Assembly (NCBI GenBank): GCA_964481885.1 | Contig: CAYZUS010000050.1 | Coordinates: 1 to 13,455 of the forward strand | Source of the DNA: Fen731 sp964481885 | GTDB taxonomy: Bacteria; Actinomycetota; Humimicrobiia; Humimicrobiales; Humimicrobiaceae | Reading direction: 5' to 3' | Length of the DNA: 13,455 nucleotides | Shown here: one piece after another, positions 1 to 6,942 of the stretch | How positions within the stretch are numbered: position 1 is the stretch's first letter | How the letters are laid out: each line of letters opens with the position of its first letter | Made by a program: the position numbers and the translations under genes | The notes under the pieces: model-generated | What the model saw: only the letters and a program-made list of their open reading frames with translations | Database searches by the model: none | What the model was told of the DNA's origin: nothing

Positions 1-76
1 TTTGCTTATTCAGCTTTATTTAACTATTCAGGTATGATTTACTAAAAAATATTTCTCAACTCCAGGTTGATAAATA

Positions 77-1183
77 CTATTTTGTATAAGCTTTTTTATA
101 GATTTCCATAAATACCCTGAGAAATTCATCGTCGATTTCAGGTGTTGCCAAAGTAATCCTGATATAACCCGGCAGCCCCAGATTTGCCCCCGGCCTTACT
201 ATAAAACCGTTCTTTAATAATTCTTCAACAATGGCCCCACTTTTCTCACCGGTTTTTACAAGTATGAAATTTGCAAAAGACTCGACATACTCTATACCAG
301 CGCCTTTAAATGCCGAGTAAAACTTGTCCTTCTCGCCTGATATTATATCCCTGATTTTTAAAATATACTGCTCGTCAGCAAGCGCGGCGCAGGCGGCTTT
401 TTGAGCCACAGAGCTGACATTAAATGGCAGCCTGATTTTATTTAGCCCTGTTATTATTTCAGTGCTTGCAATACCATATCCTACCCTTAAGCCCGCCAGA
501 CCGTAAATTTTAGAGAATGTCCTTAAGACAATTAGATTGGGATTGTCGGAGATATAAGAAACCGTATCCAGCTGCTTCTGGGGCGGCATGTACTCATAAT
601 AAGCTTCGTCCATTACTATCAGGATATTTCTGTCTGTGTTTAAGAGCAGGTATTCAAAATCTTTTTTTGAAATTATTGTGCCTGAGGGATTGTGAGGGCT
701 TGCAATAAAAATTGCCTTTGTCTTGCTGTCTGCGGCTTTTAATATCGATGGAATATCCTGGGAAAAATCAGGGAGCAGGGGAATTTTTTTTGCGCTTCCT
801 CCGGATATGAGCGCAGATTTCTCGTAAATCAGGAAATTCGGATCCCCGGTTACAATATTGTCCTGCCTGTCAACAAAGCAGTCGCATATCATTTCAATAA
901 CCTGGTCGGTCCCATCCCCCATTATGATATTGTCTTTTGAAATATTAAATTTGGCGCCGAGCGCTGTCCTTATCTCGCCGGCATCACTGTCAGGATAATA
1001 GTTTATGCTTTCAATGCTTTCTTTTAACGTTTCTTTTACTCCTGCAGCCGGGCCAAACAGATTTTCATTTGAGGCAAGCTTGTAAACTGTCGCCAAGCCA
1101 TATTTTATCTTTATTTCTTCAATAGTGCGCCCTGCAACGTAATCAGGGAGGGCATTTATCCAGGGTTTTAAGCTGCTTTTCAT
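77..1183 (-). CDS. hisC: Histidinol-phosphate aminotransferase
   Basis: This PLP-dependent fold-type I aminotransferase makes histidinol phosphate from imidazole acetol phosphate and glutamate in histidine synthesis, in the cytoplasm. The 368 residues match the usual family length. Visible motifs are the N-terminal KLASNENLFGP, SPHNPSG (about 162-168, cofactor-contacting Asn165), DEAYYEY (Asp192 for the pyridine nitrogen), the PLP lysine Lys225 in SKIYGLAGLRVGYG, and Arg233 for the carboxylate. The ATG at 1183 follows an AAGGAT ribosome site and lies 5 bp after the hisD stop, so the two genes are almost certainly one transcript. Some HisC-like proteins use other amino acids, but adjacency to hisD supports the histidine role. 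Positions 1-76 beyond its stop hold no recognisable gene start. Confidence 0.95.
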   Translation of the reverse strand: MKSSLKPWINALPDYVAGRTIEEIKIKYGLATVYKLASNENLFGPAAGVKETLKESIESINYYPDSDAGEIRTALGAKFNISKDNIIMGDGTDQVIEMICDCFVDRQDNIVTGDPNFLIYEKSALISGGSAKKIPLLPDFSQDIPSILKAADSKTKAIFIASPHNPSGTIISKKDFEYLLLNTDRNILIVMDEAYYEYMPPQKQLDTVSYISDNPNLIVLRTFSKIYGLAGLRVGYGIASTEIITGLNKIRLPFNVSSVAQKAACAALADEQYILKIRDIISGEKDKFYSAFKGAGIEYVESFANFILVKTGEKSGAIVEELLKNGFIVRPGANLGLPGYIRITLATPEIDDEFLRVFMEIYKKAYTK

Positions 1184-1188
1184 TATTT

Positions 1189-2538
1189 TTAATCCTTATC
1201 TTCTTTAAATCTTATTTTTACCGAATTATTGTGGGCAAGCAGGTTTTCAAATTCTGACAGAGCCTCAATATATTTGCGCTCTTTTCCCAACTGTACCTTA
1301 TCGTAAAAAGCTACACTGCTCTTTTTGCAGAAATCATAGACACCAAGCGGTGATGAAAATCTAGCATTGCCTCCCGTGGGTATAACATGGTTTGTTCCAC
1401 ATATGTAATCCCCTACTGCAACAGGTGTATAATTGCCCAGGAATATGGCTCCCGCATTTTTTATACCGCACAGAACTTTGTCATAATCTTTCATCATTAT
1501 TTCAAGATGCTCCGGGGCAACAAGATTACAAATATCAATCAAGAATTCAACATTAGGATTTAAAAATATCCTGCAGTTGTTCTGTAAGGAACGCACGACC
1601 ATATCCCTGTTAAAACTATCCGGGTAGATCTCATAAAGATTATCCAGCTGCATATAGACCTGCCTTATTGTCTCTGCTGCAATATCCCTGCTGGTAGTCA
1701 GCAAAATACTTTTGGCGTCAGGGTCATGTTCAGCCTGCGAAAGAAGGTCTGAGGCAGCAAACGATGCATCTGCGCTTTCGTCAGCAATAATAAGCACTTC
1801 GCTTGGGCCGGCAAGGCTGTCTATACCCACGGAGCCGTAAACAAGTTTTTTGGCAACTGTCACATAAATATTGCCGGGGCCGACTATTTTTTCGACCTTT
1901 TTAATTGACTCCGTCCCATAAGCAAGCGCTGCAATAGCCTGCGCGCCACCAACCATATAGACTTCCCTGATATTTAAAAATGAAAAAAGATATATAAGCA
2001 CAGGGTTTATTTTTCCGTTTTTCTGCGGCGGCGTACAGACCACAATGTCTTTTACGCCTGCAATGGCAGCAGGCACAGCTGTCATAAGTACTGAAGAAGG
2101 ATAAATATATCTTCCGCCCGGAATATACAGGCCGGCCCTTGATAACGGGCTTGAAATCTGGCCAAGTTTTCTTCCTGAATCATCGCCTATAAACCATGTC
2201 CCAGGTTCTTTTTCAAACTGAGCGCTGTGATATTCAACCAGGTTTTTATGTGCGACATTTACAGCTTTGACAAGTTCCGGGTACCTTTCAGCAACATCCT
2301 TCCGCGCCTGCCCAATCTCATACGCAGAGACTTTTATATCGCTTATGGATTTTGCGTCAATGCCATCAAACTTGGCGCAATAAGAAAAAAGCGCCTTATC
2401 ACCCAATTCCTTTACGTCCTCAATGATTTTGGAAACAGCACTGATAACTCCAGAGTCAAAGGCCACGTCCCTCTTTAAAAGGCTCTCGATGTCCTTGATG
2501 TTTTTCGGCTCTTCTATTTTTAAAAAATCATATTTCAT
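1189..2538 (-). CDS. hisD: Histidinol dehydrogenase
   Basis: This zinc enzyme carries out the last two steps of histidine synthesis, oxidising L-histidinol to L-histidine with two NAD+. Length (449 aa) is slightly above the common 430 or so. Expected landmarks are present: the substrate/NAD region with VGGAQAIAALAYGT (196-209) and VGPGNIYVTVAKK (219-231), zinc ligands Gln268 and His271 in SQAEHD, the catalytic pair Glu343-His344 in APEHLE, Asp377 in GDYICGTNH, and His436 near the C-terminus. The ATG at 2538 has no clear Shine-Dalgarno sequence, so translation may start weakly or the start may differ slightly, although no better in-frame start with a ribosome site was seen. It is the first gene of a leftward hisD-hisC unit driven from the intergenic region shared with queH. 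Confidence 0.96.
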   Translation of the reverse strand: MKYDFLKIEEPKNIKDIESLLKRDVAFDSGVISAVSKIIEDVKELGDKALFSYCAKFDGIDAKSISDIKVSAYEIGQARKDVAERYPELVKAVNVAHKNLVEYHSAQFEKEPGTWFIGDDSGRKLGQISSPLSRAGLYIPGGRYIYPSSVLMTAVPAAIAGVKDIVVCTPPQKNGKINPVLIYLFSFLNIREVYMVGGAQAIAALAYGTESIKKVEKIVGPGNIYVTVAKKLVYGSVGIDSLAGPSEVLIIADESADASFAASDLLSQAEHDPDAKSILLTTSRDIAAETIRQVYMQLDNLYEIYPDSFNRDMVVRSLQNNCRIFLNPNVEFLIDICNLVAPEHLEIMMKDYDKVLCGIKNAGAIFLGNYTPVAVGDYICGTNHVIPTGGNARFSSPLGVYDFCKKSSVAFYDKVQLGKERKYIEALSEFENLLAHNNSVKIRFKEDKD

Positions 2539-2591
2539 GGCTAGACCGATTATCTGTTATTTGAAATTTTACTTGCTTAAATATCCCTGTT

Positions 2592-2620
2592 AATATATTA
2601 AAAAATATCAGGAAATACAA
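2592..2620 (-). promoter_or_regulatory. Candidate hisD promoter, overlapping queH leader
   Basis: On the minus strand a -35-like TTGTAT (2615-2620) and a -10-like TATATT (2592-2597) are separated by 17 bp, predicting a start near 2585 and a leader of about 47 nt before hisD. The -10 lies in the perfect palindrome TAATATATTA (2591-2600), which could also serve rightward transcription of queH. The -35 overlaps the queH ribosome site. The call rests on pattern matching in AT-rich DNA. Confidence 0.45.
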
Positions 2621-2622
2621 GA

Positions 2623-3168
2623 ATGAAAAGTATGTTTAAAAAAATGCTTCTTCACGTCTGCTGTGCAAACTGCGTCCTTCATCCATATGAAATCTTAAAA
2701 AATGATTTTGATGTGACGTTTTATTTTTACAACCCCAATATACATCCTGAAGAGGAATATGAAAAAAGGCTAAGCTTTACCAGAAAGGCAGCAGACAAAT
2801 ATGGCCTCGCAATCACAGAGGGTCCTTACGATAAAGGTAACTGGATCGATTCGACATACGAGTACAAAAATGATCCTGAAGGGGGCCAGAGATGCGGGGT
2901 TTGTTTTTCCATACGCCTCGAAAAAACGGCCGCATTTGCCGCAAAGAATGGTTACGACACTTTTGCCACAACCCTGTCAGTGAGCCCTCACAAAAACTCA
3001 AAAATCATAAATTCCACAGGCAGAATGCTTTCAGAAAAATATGGGGTTGAATTTTTTGAAGCTGACTTTAAAAAACAGGATGGTTTTAAAAAGACCATGC
3101 TGCTTTCAAAAGAGCTGCAATTATACAGGCAGAACTACTGCGGCTGCATTTACAGTATCAGGGCCTAA
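2623..3168 (+). CDS. queH: Epoxyqueuosine reductase QueH (DUF208)
   Basis: QueH reduces epoxyqueuosine to queuosine in the wobble position of GUN-anticodon tRNAs. It is a non-orthologous replacement of the cobalamin enzyme QueG and is common in anaerobes. The family cysteine pattern is present: HVCCANC (Cys13, Cys14, Cys17), RCGVC (Cys91, Cys94) and YCGC (Cys173, Cys175), which together bind an iron-sulfur cluster and a further metal site in characterised members. The length of 181 aa is typical. The ATG at 2623 lies about 9 bp after CAGGAAA. Later ATGs at 2632 and 2644 are also in frame, and the conserved region begins at the third. It is the only plus-strand gene here, divergent from hisD and convergent with lgt, so it is probably monocistronic. 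Confidence 0.93.
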   Translation: MKSMFKKMLLHVCCANCVLHPYEILKNDFDVTFYFYNPNIHPEEEYEKRLSFTRKAADKYGLAITEGPYDKGNWIDSTYEYKNDPEGGQRCGVCFSIRLEKTAAFAAKNGYDTFATTLSVSPHKNSKIINSTGRMLSEKYGVEFFEADFKKQDGFKKTMLLSKELQLYRQNYCGCIYSIRA

Positions 3169-3203
3169 GACTGACAAGGTCAATCCCCCCACCATACATA
3201 TTC

Positions 3204-3460
3204 TTGCGGTTTTGCCTCAGTTTTCCCTTCGCATTTTCCAGCAGCTTTGCCTCAGTTTATTTCTTCAGCTTTTTTATCCAGTTTTGCCTCAGCTTATTTC
3301 TCCGCTTTTATATCTGGTTTTGCCTCAGCTTATTTCTCCGCCTTTATATCTGGTTTTTCTTCAGCATTTTCATCTGCCTTTTCCAGCAGTTTTGCTTCAG
3401 GTTTTTCATCCACCTTGTCCAGCAGTTTTGTCTCGACCTTTTCCAGAGATTTTTCATCCA
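3204..3460 (-). repeat. 36-bp tandem repeat array across the lgt stop codon
   Basis: About seven to eight degenerate units with a 36-bp period are seen. The CAG of the plus-strand core TTTGCCTCAG (or its variants) falls at 3218, 3253, 3290, 3326, 3362, 3398 and at 3434 (as CGA), giving steps of 35, 37, 36, 36, 36 and 36. Units at 3281-3316 and 3317-3352 are nearly identical. Read on the minus strand, a unit encodes a 12-residue acidic/basic motif like DEKPEAKLLEK. The rightmost four units or so are the lgt tail. The left units lie after the stop at 3330-3332 and still resemble lgt coding sequence. Confidence 0.85.
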
Positions 3461-4274
3461 TTCTTTCCATCTCTTCCTGCATCTTTGTGATCCTGAACTT
3501 TTTGACAAGGTAATTAACCATTATTAGCACAGCGATTACTGTAATTCCATCAAGAATGTGTACTACTTTTATTCCAAGGAAGAAACTTGAGTCTACTCTG
3601 TAAGCCTCTATTATACTTCTATATATTGCATAAATTCCAAGGTATGCGCAGAGAATGAGCCCATCAGGAAATTTATCGGGCCTTTTCTTATACATCCTGT
3701 GAAGCAACAAGAGAAGCCCGCACAATACCAGGTTTGCGACAAATTCATAAAAGAAAGTCGGATGAAAATAATCAGCATTTGAATAGACAAGCGGCCTGTT
3801 TATGGGGTCAATAAAAATGCCCCATGGCTGGCTTGTCGGAAGGCCGAACGCCTCCTGATTAAAAAAATTGCCCCATCTTCCCAAAGCCTGGCCAAAGACA
3901 AGCGCAGGAGCAAAAATATCTGCCCACAGCCAGAAATTAAGCTTTCTGATTTTACAGAAAACAAGCAGAGCCAGTATTCCGCCAAGCATTACACCCTGTA
4001 TTGCAAGCCCGCCCCTTCTTAACTGAAAAATGTAGGAAAGATTTTCGCTGTAATAGGACCAGTTTACAATAACATGTAAAAGCCTTGCTCCTATAACACC
4101 AAAAATAACTGCAAAGGGTGCAAAATTAATAGCTTCGTCGACTTTCTGCCCCCTGTATTTTGCAACAAAATAAGCAATTAATATCCCCAAAAGAAGGGCA
4201 ATTGCGATTATAATACCGTACCATCTTACTTCAAAGTTTGAGAAACTGAATGCGATCGGATTAACTACGTGCAA
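3330..4274 (-). CDS. lgt: Prolipoprotein diacylglyceryl transferase, with repeat tail
   Basis: Lgt is the inner-membrane enzyme that moves a diacylglyceryl group from phosphatidylglycerol to the lipobox cysteine of prolipoproteins. The signature GRWGNFFNQEAFG is at 132-144, and several hydrophobic helices (about 18-38, 52-70, 92-107, 118-132, 178-192, 205-222, 240-256) fit the family. The core ends near residue 263. A charged, lysine/glutamate-rich tail follows (264-314), built of 12-residue repeats, and is not part of the usual enzyme. The start is TTG at 4274, backed by a strong GGGAGG site 6-7 bp upstream. It lies 127 bp downstream of ccdA in the same direction, and a lipoprotein substrate gene (5147-5878) is close by. 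The stop falls inside the repeat array and appears to be a recent creation. Confidence 0.95.
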   Translation of the reverse strand: MHVVNPIAFSFSNFEVRWYGIIIAIALLLGILIAYFVAKYRGQKVDEAINFAPFAVIFGVIGARLLHVIVNWSYYSENLSYIFQLRRGGLAIQGVMLGGILALLVFCKIRKLNFWLWADIFAPALVFGQALGRWGNFFNQEAFGLPTSQPWGIFIDPINRPLVYSNADYFHPTFFYEFVANLVLCGLLLLLHRMYKKRPDKFPDGLILCAYLGIYAIYRSIIEAYRVDSSFFLGIKVVHILDGITVIAVLIMVNYLVKKFRITKMQEEMERMDEKSLEKVETKLLDKVDEKPEAKLLEKADENAEEKPDIKAEK

Positions 4275-4328
4275 AATTATCCTCCCTTTTACTCTTTTAA
4301 CTCAAGTGTAATAAATTATAAAAAAACC

Positions 4329-4357
4329 TTATAAAATAATTTGAAATAATATCACAA
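4329..4357 (-). promoter_or_regulatory. Candidate lgt promoter
   Basis: In the ccdA-lgt gap the minus strand has TTGTGA (4352-4357) and TTATAA (4329-4334) spaced by 17 bp. This would give lgt its own start about 50 bp before its TTG codon. The region is very AT-rich, so chance matches are likely. Read-through from ccdA is an alternative. Confidence 0.3.
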
Positions 4358-4401
4358 TAAATAAAAAATCTGTATGGTTAAAATCCGGAAGCGCAAACTG
4401 T

Positions 4402-5136
4402 CTATATGCTTATTTTATTTAAAAAAGGAAACCAGGAATTCATATAGCCCATGGCTTTGGTCATTATATCCAGAAGAAACAATACCCCCAGTATTATAAG
4501 GAAAATACCGGATATTATGGATACTATATTAAGATGCTTATTGATTTTCTTGAAGAAATTTGAAAAGAAACTGATAAAAATACTAGCAAGTATAAAGGGA
4601 AGGCCAAGACCTGCAGAAAAGATAACAAGCAAAAGTACACCCTGCAGAAATGTTTCCATCCTGCTTGCAAGAAGAAGTATCGCTGAAAGTATCATCCCAA
4701 CACAGGGCACCCATCCAAATGAAAAAATTATTCCAAACAGAAACGACCACAGATACCCTGTCTTTAAAGAGGACGGCATCTGTATTCTTTTTTCAAGATT
4801 TAAAAAAGGTAACTTGAACAACCCGACATAATGAAGGCCAAAGATAATAAGGATGACGCCGCCAACCCTGCCGATTATACTTAAGTAACTCTTCACAAAA
4901 TGCCCGAACAGCGTCGCTGCAGAACCCAATGCTACAAAAACAATTGAAAAACCCAGCACAAACAAAAGGCTGTTTACGAATGCATAAATCCTGTCAGATT
5001 TTGTAATTTTTGCATCTTTGTAAATGGTATTTCGAGTCATTATGCCAAGATATACAGGAACAAGAGGCAAAACGCATGGAGATATAAATGATAATATTCC
5101 TGCTATAAATGCAGAAAGGATCCCGACTTCTAACAT
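4402..5136 (-). CDS. ccdA: Cytochrome c biogenesis / thiol-disulfide transporter CcdA
   Basis: CcdA (DsbD transmembrane-domain family) passes reducing equivalents from cytoplasmic thioredoxin through a membrane cysteine pair to extracytoplasmic thioredoxin-like proteins. The 244 residues form about six membrane segments. The two redox cysteines sit in the expected contexts: Cys21 in FISPCVLPLVPVYLG and Cys145 in FGWVPCVGMIL. The ATG at 5136 follows AAGGATAAAAA. Its ribosome site overlaps the stop of the upstream thioredoxin-like gene (10-bp gap), so the pair is translated from one transcript. Its partner is most likely that lipoprotein thioredoxin. No cytochrome c maturation genes (resB, resC) are visible, so general disulfide reduction is as likely as haem attachment. 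Confidence 0.93.
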   Translation of the reverse strand: MLEVGILSAFIAGILSFISPCVLPLVPVYLGIMTRNTIYKDAKITKSDRIYAFVNSLLFVLGFSIVFVALGSAATLFGHFVKSYLSIIGRVGGVILIIFGLHYVGLFKLPFLNLEKRIQMPSSLKTGYLWSFLFGIIFSFGWVPCVGMILSAILLLASRMETFLQGVLLLVIFSAGLGLPFILASIFISFFSNFFKKINKHLNIVSIISGIFLIILGVLFLLDIMTKAMGYMNSWFPFLNKISI

Positions 5137-5146
5137 TTTTTATCCT

Positions 5147-5878
5147 TTACTGCTTGTTTAAGGCGTCTTCAATAGCATTTATAAGCTGGTCACCAGACAT
5201 CATACCAAGCTGGTCAAAAATAATTTCACCGCTGCCATTCAGTATAAATGTGTGAGGTATGGCATCAATGCCCCATGACTGCATTATCCGGTCAGATGAA
5301 CCGTCAAGAAGTGTCGGGTAATTCACTTTATTTTCCTTCACAAAATCAGCAATTGCATTGACATCATCATCAGATATACCAAAAAACTGGATGTTTTTGG
5401 ATTTGTAAGTGTCCCAGGCGGCCACAAAATCAGGAATTTCGGCAATACAGGGTGGGCACCATGTGGCCCAGAAATTCAATACAACTATTTTTCCGGCATA
5501 ATCATGCATGGACACCAGGTTCTTATCCAGGTCATAAAGTGTAAAATCATTGCTGTAGGCAACCTGGTCCTCAGCGGTTTTTTCAGTTGACTCTGATGCA
5601 GTCTCTTCGAAAGCAGTAGTATCTTCTGTGTCTTGTGCTGATGTTTCTGGCGTACTTTCCTGTCCAAAAGTCTCAGTAGTTTCATCATTTATAGAATCAC
5701 CACTTTGCACAGTTTCTATTGACTCGGCAGAGTTATCTGCAATAGCTTCAGAAGCGGCGCGCGAAACTATCTTTAATGGAACATTTATCCAGCAGCCGCT
5801 AAAAGCAAATATAATGACGATGGCGATTATAAAAATCGACAAAAAAACCAGTTTTGAAAAACCTTTTATTCTTTTCAT
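5147..5878 (-). CDS. Lipoprotein thioredoxin, TlpA/ResA type
   Basis: This is a membrane-anchored extracytoplasmic thiol-disulfide reductase. The N-terminus is a lipoprotein signal: basic MKRIKGFSK, a hydrophobic stretch 10-27, and lipobox FSGC with Cys29 as the lipid site. Residues of about 42-106 form an acidic linker rich in Ser, Thr and Glu, with no predicted fold. The thioredoxin domain runs about 108-243 with the active site WATWCPPC (Cys141, Cys144) and the cis-proline loop AIPHTF (Pro208). WCPPC and the overall layout match TlpA/ResA/AhpC-TSA-like thioredoxins. ATG 5878 is preceded by AGGACAGGAA. It is followed after 10 bp by ccdA, its likely reductant, and lgt would lipidate it. Substrate (apocytochrome c, other disulfides or peroxide) cannot be told from sequence. 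Confidence 0.88.
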   Translation of the reverse strand: MKRIKGFSKLVFLSIFIIAIVIIFAFSGCWINVPLKIVSRAASEAIADNSAESIETVQSGDSINDETTETFGQESTPETSAQDTEDTTAFEETASESTEKTAEDQVAYSNDFTLYDLDKNLVSMHDYAGKIVVLNFWATWCPPCIAEIPDFVAAWDTYKSKNIQFFGISDDDVNAIADFVKENKVNYPTLLDGSSDRIMQSWGIDAIPHTFILNGSGEIIFDQLGMMSGDQLINAIEDALNKQ

Positions 5879-5917
5879 TTCCTGTCCTTTTATTTAATAG
5901 TTGATAATTTTTTTTTT

Positions 5918-5945
5918 ATTATATTTCCGTCTGAAAGTCACATAA
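5918..5945 (-). promoter_or_regulatory. Candidate promoter of the thioredoxin-ccdA pair
   Basis: A perfect minus-strand TATAAT lies at 5918-5923, about 40 bp before the thioredoxin start, followed by an A-rich leader. The matching -35 (around ATTATG, 17 bp upstream) is poor. The 214-bp gap 5879-6092 holds no gene. Apart from this site and the inverted repeat at 6042-6068, nothing else stands out. Confidence 0.35.
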
Positions 5946-6041
5946 TAAATATGAATTCTCACACAGTGTTCTTTTACGGAAAGCCTTTATACCTTCCCTT
6001 TGAGTTAATTATAATTATTAATTCGTTTTTTGTATTTATTT

Positions 6042-6068
6042 TTATTTAATCGTTAATCGATTAAATAA
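6042..6068. repeat. Perfect 11-bp inverted repeat downstream of the Isf-like gene
   Basis: Arms TTATTTAATCG (6042-6052) and CGATTAAATAA (6058-6068) are exact reverse complements around a 5-base loop. The repeat sits 24 bp beyond the Isf-like stop codon. No T-tract follows on either strand, so it is not a typical intrinsic terminator. It could be an operator, a processing hairpin or a weak terminator. Confidence 0.6.
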
Positions 6069-6092
6069 TCATACTTCTTTAAATCCATCGAG

Positions 6093-6845
6093 CTAATCTG
6101 CAAAAATCCTTTCTTTTGCAAAGTCATATACCTTTTTTAAATTATCAGGGTCTTTTAAAATATCACCCTTGAAATCTATGCTGTTATATAAAAAATCAGC
6201 ATCATATTTAATGATTAAAACATCAAACAGCGCCCGGACTATCTTTTTGGTGCAATCAAAAATGTCCGGCGGCTTTGAACCTGCGCAAGATAAAAGTACA
6301 CCTTTTCTGCCGGTTTTGATGATGATATTTTTATCAAGCTCATATTTTAATGCCCAGAATCTCTGGAACCTGTCAATAAAGGCTTTTAACTGGCCAGAAA
6401 CAGAAGTAAAAAATACCGGGCTCGCTATTGCAAGCAGGTCACAGTCAATCATTTTTGGATATATCTGCTGCATTTCATCATTGACAATACACTCCCCGTC
6501 TGTGGAACAGTGTCTGCATTCCCTGCAGGGCGATATCTTGAGATTTGACAGGATTATCTTTTCAACATCAAGTCTCAATCTCCCTGTTTTGAGTTTTGGT
6601 GTTTCTGGTTTTACTGTTTTTGCTTCAGGCATTTCCAATCTTACTGTTTTGGAACAAGTATCCATATTATCAGAAATAAGACTGGAATTTTCCGAACAGG
6701 GTTTTGAATTTTTACCTGTTGCAAACCTGGCGCTATCCCGAAGGCCCTCAAGAAATTTGTCCAAAAGCTCATCTGTGTTGCCGCCTCGCCTTGGGCTGCC
6801 ATAAATGGCCATTACCTTATATTCTTTTGGAATACTGTCATTCAT
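6093..6845 (-). CDS. Iron-sulfur flavoprotein (Isf / NADPH-dependent FMN reductase family)
   Basis: This is a flavodoxin-fold FMN protein with a cysteine cluster. The FMN phosphate loop is AIYGSPRRGGNTDELL (13-28). The cysteines CRECRHCSTDGEC (Cys107, 110, 113, 119) match the compact [4Fe-4S] motif of the Isf family, and ASPVFFTSVSGQLKAFIDR (141-159) is the second flavin loop. Such proteins shuttle single electrons in anaerobes; the partner here is unknown. Residues about 38-94 are an insertion relative to ordinary Isf proteins and contain three 10-residue repeats starting KTV/KTG. The annotated ATG at 6845 has no clear ribosome site. Met12, where the family normally begins, is an alternative start, with AAGG only 2 bases upstream. 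It lies after a candidate terminator that follows the DUF1638 gene. Confidence 0.85.
   Translation of the reverse strand: MNDSIPKEYKVMAIYGSPRRGGNTDELLDKFLEGLRDSARFATGKNSKPCSENSSLISDNMDTCSKTVRLEMPEAKTVKPETPKLKTGRLRLDVEKIILSNLKISPCRECRHCSTDGECIVNDEMQQIYPKMIDCDLLAIASPVFFTSVSGQLKAFIDRFQRFWALKYELDKNIIIKTGRKGVLLSCAGSKPPDIFDCTKKIVRALFDVLIIKYDADFLYNSIDFKGDILKDPDNLKKVYDFAKERIFAD
6561..6650 (-). repeat. Three 30-bp in-frame repeats inside the Isf-like gene
   Basis: On the minus strand each unit begins AAAACAG at exact 30-bp spacing. Translated, the units are KTVRLEMPEA, KTVKPETPKL and KTGRLRLDVE (residues 66-95). They lie between the first helix of the flavodoxin fold and the strand leading to the cluster cysteines, in an insertion not expected in the family. 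Confidence 0.75.
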
Positions 6846-6875
6846 ATTTTAATAATCTAAATAAGTGACTTTTAT

Positions 6876-6899
6876 AAAAACCTGGATTAAAATCAGGTT
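6876..6899 (-). terminator. Candidate intrinsic terminator or attenuator after the DUF1638 gene
   Basis: Minus-strand AACCTG (6894-6899 on the plus map) pairs with CAGGTT (6879-6884), with inner GATT/AATC pairing possible across a single bulged C. TTTTT follows directly. It is 30 bp before the Isf-like start, so it would either end transcription from the DUF1638 gene or limit expression of the Isf-like gene. Confidence 0.5.
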
Positions 6900-6942
6900 A
6901 GAATTATTCGGGAAAAAAGAACTTCAACTGGCTCTCCATGCT

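Noticed and set aside
3204..3460. 36-bp periodic repeats as a possible CRISPR array
   Set aside because: Units abut each other with no unique spacers, they drift in sequence, and they encode the lgt tail in frame.
3204..3527. Plus-strand open frames rich in Phe/Ser/Leu opposite the lgt 3' end
   Set aside because: They are the antisense reading of the repeat array, without a ribosome site or a recognisable domain. The lgt frame explains the conservation.
6169..6804. 211-codon plus-strand open frame opposite the Isf-like gene
   Set aside because: The minus strand has clear FMN and cluster motifs. The plus-strand product shows no family features.
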